From Brenneria goodwinii (GTDB lineage: Bacteria > Pseudomonadota > Gammaproteobacteria > Enterobacterales > Enterobacteriaceae): a DNA stretch of 64,000 bases. The notes under the pieces were generated by a model. The model made no database searches, had not been told where the DNA came from, and saw only the letters and a program-made list of their open reading frames with translations. Location: assembly GCF_002291445.1 (NCBI RefSeq), contig NZ_CP014137.1:3410001-3474000 (forward strand), read 5' to 3'. A program made the translations under genes and the position numbers. Below, piece by piece: positions 18,151 through 26,091 of the stretch (its first letter is position 1; each line of letters opens with the position of its first letter).

Positions 18151-19005
18151 GTGTATCAGTTGCGTAATACCCGTGATGAGCTATTTGATTCGACAGCGTG
18201 CGGACGTTACCGCATTCTGACATTTTGCCCGGATGGGACGGCGCCGGCGCCGGGCTGGCCGCTTATCTACCTGCTAGACGGCGAACGCTATTTCCCGACG
18301 GCGGTGGCAGTGATGAGGGCGTTGGCCATCCCGCGCTGCGGCATGGCGCCGGGGATCATCGTGGCGATTGACTACGACGGCCCAACCCGCCGCGAACGCG
18401 ACTATCGTCCCGCGGTTGCTGATCAGACACAGGAAATCAATCCCCTGGGCGGTTACTATCCTGCTGGGATGGCGGGCAACGCCGCCGGATTTCGCCATTT
18501 TCTTCAGACCGAACTGAAGCCGTTCATTGCCGCGTCCTATCCGGTCGATCATCGGCGCGAGTCGCTGTTCGGCCATTCCTACGGCGGCCTGTTCGCCGTC
18601 GATACCCTGTTCGATCAGCCCGAAACCTTCCAGCATTTTTATGCTTCCAGCCCGTCGGTGTGGTGGAATGACCGCTATATCGTCCGCCAGGCCGAGGCGT
18701 TCGTTTCACGCCTGGCGACGCAGAAACTGACGACACCGGCGCGGCTCGCTCTGTCGGTGGGCGAATATGAACAGTCTCTTGACCGCTGGGAACTGGGCTT
18801 GCCTGACGAACAGCGTGTCGCACTGCGTCGGCATCGTAACCAGCGCCGAATGGTGGACACCATCCGCGAGCTGGCGTGGACGCTGCAGGCGCGCTCGCCG
18901 AATTTACTTGTCACTCTGACGGTCTATCCCGGACAGTCGCACCCGTCGGTACCGCTGCTCGCGTTGCAACATGCGCTGCGAACTCATTTTGCCGCACCCG
19001 ATTGA
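18151..19005 (+). CDS. Siderophore-type esterase, IroE/Fes-like alpha/beta hydrolase
   Basis: This 284-aa esterase-D/IroE-like serine hydrolase has its nucleophile in GHSYGGLFAVD and conserved YLLDGERYF near the start. The catalytic His is probably in YPGQSHPSVP. IroE and Fes cut the trilactone of ferric enterobactin or salmochelin to free iron. No signal peptide is obvious, so it may act in the cytoplasm like Fes, unlike periplasmic IroE. The start is GTG, four bases after AGGAGG; an ATG two bases earlier is out of frame. Its place behind the receptor supports an iron-release role. Confidence 0.82.
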   Translation: MYQLRNTRDELFDSTACGRYRILTFCPDGTAPAPGWPLIYLLDGERYFPTAVAVMRALAIPRCGMAPGIIVAIDYDGPTRRERDYRPAVADQTQEINPLGGYYPAGMAGNAAGFRHFLQTELKPFIAASYPVDHRRESLFGHSYGGLFAVDTLFDQPETFQHFYASSPSVWWNDRYIVRQAEAFVSRLATQKLTTPARLALSVGEYEQSLDRWELGLPDEQRVALRRHRNQRRMVDTIRELAWTLQARSPNLLVTLTVYPGQSHPSVPLLALQHALRTHFAAPD

Positions 19006-19121
19006 TACCCCGCAGTGAAAAACGAAAAAACGCCTAACAGTTCTAATGCCAGTCAACAGCTTCACTGACCGGCATTATCCCATCACAGGGGTGTTTTCGC
19101 TTTCACCTCCACACCACCCGC

Positions 19122-19505
19122 TCACTCAGCCGGGCGGTATAGGATGGCGTCAATCTCAATGTCGAAGCCAACCAGATTGGATTGCGTCAGCGTGCGGGCC
19201 GGCGGGGGAGTGCCGACGTATTCCGCGTAGATGCCGTCGAATTCTTTGGCGTCGGCGGGATTGCGGAGGAACACGCTGACCTTGACGGCGTTCTTTAACG
19301 AGAGGCCAGCGGCGTTGGCGGCGGCCTCTAGATTGTCCAGCGTCATGCGGACCTGGAAGGCGAAGGGCTTGTCGCCATGGCGCACGTTGGCGCGGTCGCG
19401 CGGCGTCTGTCCGGCGAGGAAGACGAGTTCACCGGCCTGCAGCGCGATGCTGTAAGTGCCTGCGGGCAACGGCGCGCGGTCGCTGCTGAATGCCTTGATA
19501 CTCAT
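19122..19505 (-). CDS. RidA-family enamine/imine deaminase
   Basis: The 127-aa RidA/YjgF protein hydrolyses reactive enamine or imine intermediates, such as 2-aminoacrylate released by PLP enzymes. The conserved Arg of the active site is in PPARTLTQSNLVG and is followed by the VEIDAI-like strand (FDIEIDAILY). It is the last gene of the 15-gene cluster, 17 bases after an aminotransferase. AGGAG seven bases upstream supports the start. A clean-up role for reactive products of the cluster's PLP enzymes is a reasonable inference. Confidence 0.85.
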   Translation of the reverse strand: MSIKAFSSDRAPLPAGTYSIALQAGELVFLAGQTPRDRANVRHGDKPFAFQVRMTLDNLEAAANAAGLSLKNAVKVSVFLRNPADAKEFDGIYAEYVGTPPPARTLTQSNLVGFDIEIDAILYRPAE

Positions 19506-19522
19506 TGCGTATCTCCTGATGC

Positions 19523-20740
19523 TCAGGCGCGGTAGCGCCCTATGAGTTCGGCCAGCCGCTCCACTGCTTGCACGGCGGCGACATGGTTCTGTGAAAAGTT
19601 CAGACGGATGCTATCGATGCGGTGCGGGCTGAATTCAGTACCCGGGGTAACGGTGACGGCGGCCTGGGCGCGCAGGTGGCGTACGAAATCATGCAGCGGC
19701 ACGGCCAGCCGGGGCAGCCTTGGGAAGAGGTAGCTGCCCGCTTTCGGCGTGCGCACCGTCAAGCCCGGCACGGCGCGGAAGACGTCTAGTAGATCGTCGC
19801 GGATAGCCTGATGCAGTCGGATGCGCTGATCCATCCAGCCTTCCGGCTCGGCGAACCAGGTGCTGAGCACCGCTTGGGAATAGCCCGGTGCGCGCAGCGA
19901 AACGATGGCCTGCAACTTTTCCATGCGCTCTATTAGGTGCGCAGCGCCGAAGGCCACGCCGAGACGGTAGCCGGAAAGCGATTCGGTCTTCGAGGGACCC
20001 ATGATAGTCACCACGTTGTCCGCATCGATATCAGCGGCACGCAGATGCGTATAGCTTACGCCCGAATACAGCAGGCGCGAATAGAGTTGATCGACGATCA
20101 CGGTGGCGCCATAGCGGTTAGCCAGCGCGGCGATCTGGGCGATTTCGGCGGCGGAGTAAATCACGCCGGTGGGGTTGTTAGGGTTGGAGAACAGGAAAGT
20201 CTTCGCGCCGGCCTTGAAGGCATCTTCCAGCTCATCAAGGCGGATGCCCGCGCCATCCCTGACGTTGAGGTAATCCATCTCCACCGGCACGATCTCGGCA
20301 CCGAGGAATTCAACCAGCTTGCGGTTGGCGAAATAGTCCGGACGCATAATCGCCACCTTGTCGCCGGCCATCGCGCATGAGGCAATCGCCAGAAACAGCG
20401 CGCCCTGCGTGCCTGGGGTGAGGATCAGCTCGCGTGCGCCATCCAACGCTTTGCCGGTGAAAGCCGCCAGCCGCTCGGCCAGCACACCGCGCAATGCGCC
20501 GTCGCCGCGATATTCCGTATAAGCCTGACTGCCGCCACGGGCCTCACCGGCCACGAAGGCCTCGATGGCGCCCGGCGTGGGGGCAAAGGCGGTAGGGTTC
20601 ACATCACCATGCGAAAAGTCCACCGCCGTGCCTTCTAGCTTGTCGCCTATGCCACCAACATCGCCGGCGGCCTGTCGAACCTCCTGCCCTGGGGCGTTAT
20701 CGGTTCCCAACTTGGCAAATTTCTCTACTAACGGATTCAT
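19523..20740 (-). CDS. PLP-dependent class I/II aminotransferase (second of the cluster)
   Basis: A 405-aa fold-type I aminotransferase contains the PLP lysine in GPSKTESLSGYRLG, the SNPNNPTGVIYS motif and the C-terminal substrate Arg in SIRLNFSQNH. The ATG at 20740, with AAGGA upstream, is preferred over TTG at 20758. It follows the biotin carboxylase gene by 48 bases and precedes ridA. The donor and acceptor are unknown; with the amidohydrolases upstream it probably handles a freed amino acid. Confidence 0.85.
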   Translation of the reverse strand: MNPLVEKFAKLGTDNAPGQEVRQAAGDVGGIGDKLEGTAVDFSHGDVNPTAFAPTPGAIEAFVAGEARGGSQAYTEYRGDGALRGVLAERLAAFTGKALDGARELILTPGTQGALFLAIASCAMAGDKVAIMRPDYFANRKLVEFLGAEIVPVEMDYLNVRDGAGIRLDELEDAFKAGAKTFLFSNPNNPTGVIYSAAEIAQIAALANRYGATVIVDQLYSRLLYSGVSYTHLRAADIDADNVVTIMGPSKTESLSGYRLGVAFGAAHLIERMEKLQAIVSLRAPGYSQAVLSTWFAEPEGWMDQRIRLHQAIRDDLLDVFRAVPGLTVRTPKAGSYLFPRLPRLAVPLHDFVRHLRAQAAVTVTPGTEFSPHRIDSIRLNFSQNHVAAVQAVERLAELIGRYRA

Positions 20741-20788
20741 AATACGTTTTTCCTTCAATTCAAATGTTGTCTGGCTTCCCGCATGGCG

Positions 20789-22177
20789 TCAGGCGGGGGG
20801 CAATGTCCCGGATCCCGGGAGGATAAGGGCGGCGGCGGCGGAAGCCAGCCATCCCTCTAGATAGTGGATGTCGGGACCACCGGCGCAGAACGCCGGGTCC
20901 ACCAGGAGTTGCCGGTGCAGCGGGATATTCGTCTCAATCCCCTCCACCAGCGTTTCAGCGAGCGCCACGCGCATGCGCGCCAATGCCTCCTTCCGGCTCG
21001 CGCCATGGGCGATGATCTTGCCGATCATAGCGTCGTAACATGAAGGCACGGTGTAGCCCGCAAACACATGGGAGTCGACACGAATACCCGGCCCGCCCGG
21101 CGCCACCCAATGCGTCAGGGTGCCCGGCGAAGGCATAAAGCTCAGCGGATGTTCGGCGTTGATGCGGCATTCAATGGCATGCCCGCTGCAGCGGATATCC
21201 GACTGCAGCCATGGCAGCGGCTCGCCAGCGGCCACACGGATCTGCGCCAGCACGATGTCGACATCGGCGGTCAGTTCGGTGACCGGATGCTCCACCTGCA
21301 CGCGCGTGTTCATCTCAATGAAGTAGAAATCTCCCTCCTCATACAGGAACTCGAAGGTACCTGCGCCGCGATAGCCCAGCATGCGGCAAGCCTGCACGCA
21401 GCGTTCGCCGATCGCCGCGATGACGGCTGGCTCGATACCGGGCGGCGGCGATTCCTCGATAACCTTCTGATTGCGCCGCTGCATCGAACAGTCGCGCGCC
21501 CCCAGCCATACCGCATTGCCGTGATGATCGGCGAGCACTTGGATCTCCACATGTCGAGGATGCGCCAGATAGCGTTCCATGAACACCGCCGCATTGCCGA
21601 AGGCCGCGCCGGCCTCGGCTCGCGTCACATCCACCGCCGCCAGCACTCCGGCTTCGTCATCCACACGGCGCATACCGCGCCCGCCCCCGCCAGCGGCGGC
21701 CTTGATAAGCAGCGGGAAACCGATACGCCGCGCCTCGGCAAGGATCGCCTCGGCCGTACCGGCAATTACCCCCTCGCCGCCCGGCACGCAAGGCACGCCT
21801 GCTTGCCGCATGGCCTGCTTGGCGAGCACCTTGTCGCCCATGGTGCGGATGGTGGCTGAAGCGGGGCCGATGAAGACCAACCCCGCCGCCTCCGCCTGCG
21901 CGGCGAAATCGGCATTCTCGCTGAGGAAGCCGTAACCGGGATGGATCGCTTGCGCGCCGGTGAGGCGCGCCGCCGCAATCAACACATCGCCTTTCAGATA
22001 GCTCTGGCGCGGTGCCGCCGGTCCGATGCAGATTGCATCATCGGCCTGGCGCACGTAGAGCGCGTCGCGGTCGGCCTCGGAAAACACCGCCACCGTCTCG
22101 ATGCCCAGACTGTGGCAGGCGCGCTGGATGCGCTGCGCGATCTCGCCCCGGTTGGCAATCAGGATCCTCGTGAACAT
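20789..22177 (-). CDS. Stand-alone biotin carboxylase (AccC-like)
   Basis: This 462-aa ATP-grasp enzyme carboxylates biotin with ATP and bicarbonate. It has the N-terminal ILIANRGEIAQRI motif, the glycine-rich ATP lid KAAAGGGGRGMRRV and the catalytic EMNTRVQVEHPVTE. The length is close to AccC (449 aa). It is not expected to be the fatty-acid enzyme, because it lies in a catabolic operon with its own carrier protein three bases upstream and with PxpB/PxpC. PxpB/PxpC are related to the carboxyltransferase domains of urea carboxylase. Confidence 0.9.
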   Translation of the reverse strand: MFTRILIANRGEIAQRIQRACHSLGIETVAVFSEADRDALYVRQADDAICIGPAAPRQSYLKGDVLIAAARLTGAQAIHPGYGFLSENADFAAQAEAAGLVFIGPASATIRTMGDKVLAKQAMRQAGVPCVPGGEGVIAGTAEAILAEARRIGFPLLIKAAAGGGGRGMRRVDDEAGVLAAVDVTRAEAGAAFGNAAVFMERYLAHPRHVEIQVLADHHGNAVWLGARDCSMQRRNQKVIEESPPPGIEPAVIAAIGERCVQACRMLGYRGAGTFEFLYEEGDFYFIEMNTRVQVEHPVTELTADVDIVLAQIRVAAGEPLPWLQSDIRCSGHAIECRINAEHPLSFMPSPGTLTHWVAPGGPGIRVDSHVFAGYTVPSCYDAMIGKIIAHGASRKEALARMRVALAETLVEGIETNIPLHRQLLVDPAFCAGGPDIHYLEGWLASAAAALILPGSGTLPPA

Positions 22178-22180
22178 GCT

Positions 22181-22597
22181 CTATCCTCGCGTAATGATGA
22201 AAAGCGGTTGACCTTGGCGCACCATCTCACCATCGGCTGCGAGCACCTCGGCCACACAGCCCTCACCATCGGCCATGATCTGGTTCATGATCTTCATCGC
22301 TTCGATGATGCCCAGCGGCGCACCATGCGTCACGCGTCCGCCCACCTCGCACAGCGGCGTACCGCCGGCGCTGGCGGCACGATAGAAAACACCATCAACC
22401 GGCGCGCACACCTGCTGGACGTCCGTCGCCGCAACGCCCAGGTCCGACGGTGCCGTATCCAACGGCATGGCGGTCGGCTCGGCGGCCTGCCGCTGGATAC
22501 GGATGAAGAACTGCGTGGTTTCAAGTTCGAGCGTCTCAATGCCTTCCTCGGCCACCAATTGCAACAGGGATTCAACCCGACTGTATTCCACCGGCAT
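22181..22597 (-). CDS. Biotin carboxyl carrier protein (AccB-like)
   Basis: A 138-aa carrier has an N-terminal helical region, a short linker and a C-terminal biotinyl domain. The biotinylation site is EAMKIMNQI with Lys102; Ile replaces the second Met of the usual AMKM. It lies between the formylglutamate-amidohydrolase fusion (two bases away) and the biotin carboxylase (three bases away), so these are translated together. It probably shuttles carboxyl groups from the neighbouring carboxylase to a dedicated acceptor enzyme. Confidence 0.9.
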   Translation of the reverse strand: MPVEYSRVESLLQLVAEEGIETLELETTQFFIRIQRQAAEPTAMPLDTAPSDLGVAATDVQQVCAPVDGVFYRAASAGGTPLCEVGGRVTHGAPLGIIEAMKIMNQIMADGEGCVAEVLAADGEMVRQGQPLFIITRG

Positions 22598-22599
22598 TT

Positions 22600-23787
22600 T
22601 CAGTCTTCCTCCGGCAATAAGGTGAATAAAGCCATGCCGTAATCGACACGGGCGCCCGGCGCGACCAGCACTTCGGCGATGCGCCCGGCAAGCGGCGCAG
22701 GCACCGCTACGCGGCGATCATCAAGCAGAACATGCGCCAGCACCTGACCGGCCGCCACGCGATCCCCCGCGCGCACCGGCGCCTCTCCCGCTTCCAGCAC
22801 GCCGAGCGTGCTGGCGCGCAGCGTGAAGCCGTGCGCAACGGCGGCTGCCGGTGCGGAAGACTGAGCCATGCCCATACAGATCTTCAGCCGCTCACCCTGG
22901 GAGCCGATCTCCACCTGCCCAATGCCTAGGCGACGTTGCTCGCGCGCCAACCGGCGGATCATTCCGAGATCGCGCAACCCTTCCCCGCTTCGTTCCGGCA
23001 GCGCCGCCAGCGCCGCGTCCATCATGCGCCGCAGCATTTTGCGAGTACGTTCAGCCGGCTCATCGCGCCAGTTCCAAGGTTCGCTCTCGTCCATATAGGC
23101 GCAGCGCCCCATTTCCAGCTGTAGCAGATGCACGCCATGCGCCGGATCGGCATAGTGGCGCGTAATGTAGCCGCCCTTGAAGCGCCCATTGGCCGACCAC
23201 GTCAGGCCGCTGCCGCGCGCCACCGCTTCGGTGGCTGCGAGGATCTCCGGCACGCAGGACAGCCCGCCGTTGTTCCCCAGGTTGAGCGTGGGTAACACCC
23301 CCTCGAAGAGCATGGGCAACTCGCTCTCAATGGAATGCGCCTCCCATACCAGCACCCGTCCATGCTGCGCCACCAGGCGTGCGATCTCTTCCTGTAGCGC
23401 CGTGTGATAAGGCTTCCAGTACTGTTCGATGCGCGTGGCGATCTCAACCTCGTCCGGTTCATCGGCCGGGTCGGCATAAATCGGTTCGTCGTGGAAGGTA
23501 AAAGTCGGGCATAGCGTAGTGGTGTGCTGCCCCGGGTACAGGTTGCTGCCGTCGCAGGAGCGGTTCAGATCAATCACATAGCGCGAGTAATTGGCCTGCA
23601 GCACCGATGCGCCCAGCCCGGCGGCCAGTTCGTAGAGACGCGGCAAGTGCCAGTCGGTATCGGGCACGCGGCGGGCCTGCGGACTCAGGCGCGCGGCCAG
23701 CTCGGGCGGCAGATATTCCCCACAGTGAGGGATGGAGATGAGCAGCGGCGCATGCCCCTGTCTAAGGGTGAAGATGGAGGGAGTCAT
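22600..23787 (-). CDS. N-formylglutamate-amidohydrolase-like enzyme fused to a biotinyl/lipoyl-like domain
   Basis: Residues 1 to about 265 match the FGase/HutG fold: LISIPHCGEYLP near residue 16, YVIDLNRS near 69, EAHSIES near 150 and LQLEMGRCAYMDE near 225. These supply the His and acidic ligands of a zinc amidohydrolase that removes N-acyl groups from amino acids. Residues about 315-395 form a barrel-sandwich hybrid domain (biotinyl/lipoyl-like). The usual modified EAMK turn is replaced by LLDDRRVAVPAPLAGRI, so no biotinylated Lys is expected. Ordinary HutG is about 265 aa and lacks this tail. AAGGA before the ATG supports the start. Confidence 0.8.
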   Translation of the reverse strand: MTPSIFTLRQGHAPLLISIPHCGEYLPPELAARLSPQARRVPDTDWHLPRLYELAAGLGASVLQANYSRYVIDLNRSCDGSNLYPGQHTTTLCPTFTFHDEPIYADPADEPDEVEIATRIEQYWKPYHTALQEEIARLVAQHGRVLVWEAHSIESELPMLFEGVLPTLNLGNNGGLSCVPEILAATEAVARGSGLTWSANGRFKGGYITRHYADPAHGVHLLQLEMGRCAYMDESEPWNWRDEPAERTRKMLRRMMDAALAALPERSGEGLRDLGMIRRLAREQRRLGIGQVEIGSQGERLKICMGMAQSSAPAAAVAHGFTLRASTLGVLEAGEAPVRAGDRVAAGQVLAHVLLDDRRVAVPAPLAGRIAEVLVAPGARVDYGMALFTLLPEED

Positions 23788-23791
23788 ATTC

Positions 23792-24784
23792 TTATCCTTG
23801 TGTCATGGATTTGGATTGGCGCCGCCGCGCCCAGATGCCGGCATCCACCAAATTGGCCGGCTGGCGTCCGTGCAACGCATCGATCACCTGCTGCGCGCAC
23901 TGGCTCGCGGTGGCGATCAGCGCCTCACGCGAAGAGCCGGCCACATGCGGCGTAAGCAACACATTGGGTAGCCCGCACAGCGGCGATTCGGTGGGCAGCG
24001 GTTCGTGCTCGAACACATCCAGGCCCGCGCCGAAGAGCCGCCCGCGACTTAGGGCCGCGACCAGCGCCGCCTCGTCAATGAGGCCGCCGCGCGAGGTGTT
24101 GATCACGATGGCATCCGGTTTCATGTAGGCCAGCGCGGCCGCATCCAGGGTTCGTGCCGTATCGGCGCGCAGCGGGCGGTGCAACGAGACGACATCGGCC
24201 TCGCGCAGCAGCGCCTCAAGGCTTTCCATACGCTGTACGCCGAACGCCGCGAATTCGTCGTCACCCGCGCGCGGCGACCACGCCAACACGCGCATGCCCA
24301 GCGCCTGCGCAGCCATCCGCGCGAGTAAACGCCCGGTGCGCCCCCAGCCGACAATGCCGAGCGTCTTGTCGTAGAGCGAAAGCATCTCCACGTCGTACTT
24401 GAAACGCCAGTTCCCGCTGCGCGTGGCCGCATCGGCTGCTGCCGCGCGGCGTGCCGTGGCGAGCATCAGCATCAACGCATGCTCAGCCACGGCACGCACA
24501 TTGGCGTCCGGCGTGTACGCCACCGGAATGCCTGCGGCATGAGCATACGCGACGTCGATCTTGTCGGTGCCGGTGCCATGGTTGGCGATCACTCTCAAGT
24601 TCGGCGCCGCGTCGATCAACTGCGCCGGAAAATGGTCGCGCACGATTACCGCATCAGCCGTACCGATCACGTCGGCCAACGCGGCCAGGCCCGGCTCCCG
24701 GGGGTACACCACGTTCACGCCCGCCGCCTTGAGTCGTTCGCCGCCGACCGGATGGATCGGCTGGGCGATTACACAGATACTCAT
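23792..24784 (-). CDS. D-isomer-specific 2-hydroxyacid dehydrogenase
   Basis: The 330-aa NAD(P)-dependent dehydrogenase interconverts a 2-oxoacid and its D-hydroxyacid. It contains the dinucleotide motif GWGRTG near residue 148. The catalytic Arg is in NTSRGGLID, the Glu in GLDVFEHEPLP and the His in LTPHVAGSSRE. The ATG at 24784 shares a base with the stop of the amidohydrolase gene and has AAGGAG eight bases upstream. It probably reduces the oxoacid made by one of the cluster's aminotransferases. Confidence 0.88.
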   Translation of the reverse strand: MSICVIAQPIHPVGGERLKAAGVNVVYPREPGLAALADVIGTADAVIVRDHFPAQLIDAAPNLRVIANHGTGTDKIDVAYAHAAGIPVAYTPDANVRAVAEHALMLMLATARRAAAADAATRSGNWRFKYDVEMLSLYDKTLGIVGWGRTGRLLARMAAQALGMRVLAWSPRAGDDEFAAFGVQRMESLEALLREADVVSLHRPLRADTARTLDAAALAYMKPDAIVINTSRGGLIDEAALVAALSRGRLFGAGLDVFEHEPLPTESPLCGLPNVLLTPHVAGSSREALIATASQCAQQVIDALHGRQPANLVDAGIWARRRQSKSMTQG

Positions 24785-26091
24785 CACATAATCTCCTTTA
24801 CCATGCCCACACTGGCGCCGGATCGCTGCGCCAACACCCGGCCGAGAGCATCAGCGGCATCGCGGAAATCGTTCATGTCCAGGGCTTCTTCCGGATTGTG
24901 ACTGCCATGCGCGTTGCGCACGAACAGCATCGCCGTCGGGATTCCCCGGTTAGCGAAGATCGCCGCATCGTGGCCGGCGCCGCTGGGCATGACCCGGTAG
25001 GGTGCCTTCAGTGCCATCGCCGCATCGCTCAGCGTCGCCTGCAGAGCGGCATCCATCACCGCCGGCTGACTGCCCGACTGCGGGCCAAGCACGAAGCTCA
25101 CGCCGTATTCGCTCTCCAGTTCCTTGACCACGGCATGGATCTTGCGGTCCATGTGCTGCAGCGTTTCCGGGTGGCGTGAGCGGATGTCGATACAGAAGCG
25201 TACCTGTCCGCAAACCTTGCTGAAGTCAGCCTGCACCGCATCGGTGTTGACCTTGCCCAGGGTCAGCGTCAACTCATGGCCCTGCGCCTCCATCTCCGCC
25301 CAGCGCTGCTGCAGACGCGTCACCAGCCCGGAGAAGGCCACCACCGCATCCTGACGGAACAGGCGTGGGGTGGCGCCGGAATGCGCATAACGTCCTAGCA
25401 CCTGCGCTTCGCGGTAGCGTAGGCTGCCGCAAATACCGCTGACCACGCCGAGCGGAATTTCGCCGCCCAACAGTACCGGGCCTTGTTCGATGTGCAGTTC
25501 GATGAAACTGTCGATCTGCGCCGGCTGCAGATATCCCTGTCCGGCCGCCACCTTTTGCGGTGCGCCGCCCAGGCGCTCCAAATGCTCGGCCAGCGTCACG
25601 CCCGTATCCACTCGGCGGCTCTGCAGCGCGGAAGGCTCCAGGATGCCGAAGGCCGCCTTGCTGCCCACGTACGACACTGGAAACCACGCGCTTTCCTCGG
25701 CGCGGATACCTATCACGCACACTCTGTGTCGGGGCCGCACCCCGGCGCTCACCCATGCCGAGAGGATCGCCATACCGGCCACCACACCGGCGGCGCCATC
25801 GAAGTTGCCGCCGCACGGTACCGAATCCAGATGCGAGCCGGTCATCACCACCGGCGCTTCCGGATCGCTGCCCGGATAGGTGATATAGAGGTTCAGCGCC
25901 GCATCGCGCTGCACCGTCAGCCCCAGGCGTTGCGCCTCGGCAGCCATCAATTCGTGCGCGCGCTGCTCGCCGGCGCCATAGGGATCGCGAGTGATGCCGC
26001 GCCCGTCGAAACCGCAGTCTCGCAGCGCAGTAAAAAGTTTTTCAGCCAGTTCCATGTCTGGCGCTAAATTGAGATTGGTCAACACGATCAC
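24784..26091 (-). CDS. M20-family N-carbamoyl/allantoate-type amidohydrolase
   Basis: A 435-aa binuclear zinc hydrolase belongs to the hydantoinase/carbamoylase group. Metal-binding elements are GSHLDSVPCGGNFDGAAG, IRAEESAWFP, ELHIEQGPVL and the late NAHGSHNPEE. Members cleave N-carbamoyl-L-amino acids, allantoate or ureidoglycolate; the exact substrate cannot be told. It overlaps the ABC ATPase gene by four bases. A carbamoylase fits a pathway in which a cyclic or N-carboxylated amino acid is opened and then deblocked. Confidence 0.88.
   Translation of the reverse strand: MIVLTNLNLAPDMELAEKLFTALRDCGFDGRGITRDPYGAGEQRAHELMAAEAQRLGLTVQRDAALNLYITYPGSDPEAPVVMTGSHLDSVPCGGNFDGAAGVVAGMAILSAWVSAGVRPRHRVCVIGIRAEESAWFPVSYVGSKAAFGILEPSALQSRRVDTGVTLAEHLERLGGAPQKVAAGQGYLQPAQIDSFIELHIEQGPVLLGGEIPLGVVSGICGSLRYREAQVLGRYAHSGATPRLFRQDAVVAFSGLVTRLQQRWAEMEAQGHELTLTLGKVNTDAVQADFSKVCGQVRFCIDIRSRHPETLQHMDRKIHAVVKELESEYGVSFVLGPQSGSQPAVMDAALQATLSDAAMALKAPYRVMPSGAGHDAAIFANRGIPTAMLFVRNAHGSHNPEEALDMNDFRDAADALGRVLAQRSGASVGMVKEIM

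Noticed and set aside
21068..21859. Plus-strand ORF of 263 codons opposite the biotin carboxylase gene
   Set aside because: Shadow of the carboxylase reading frame with no recognisable domain.
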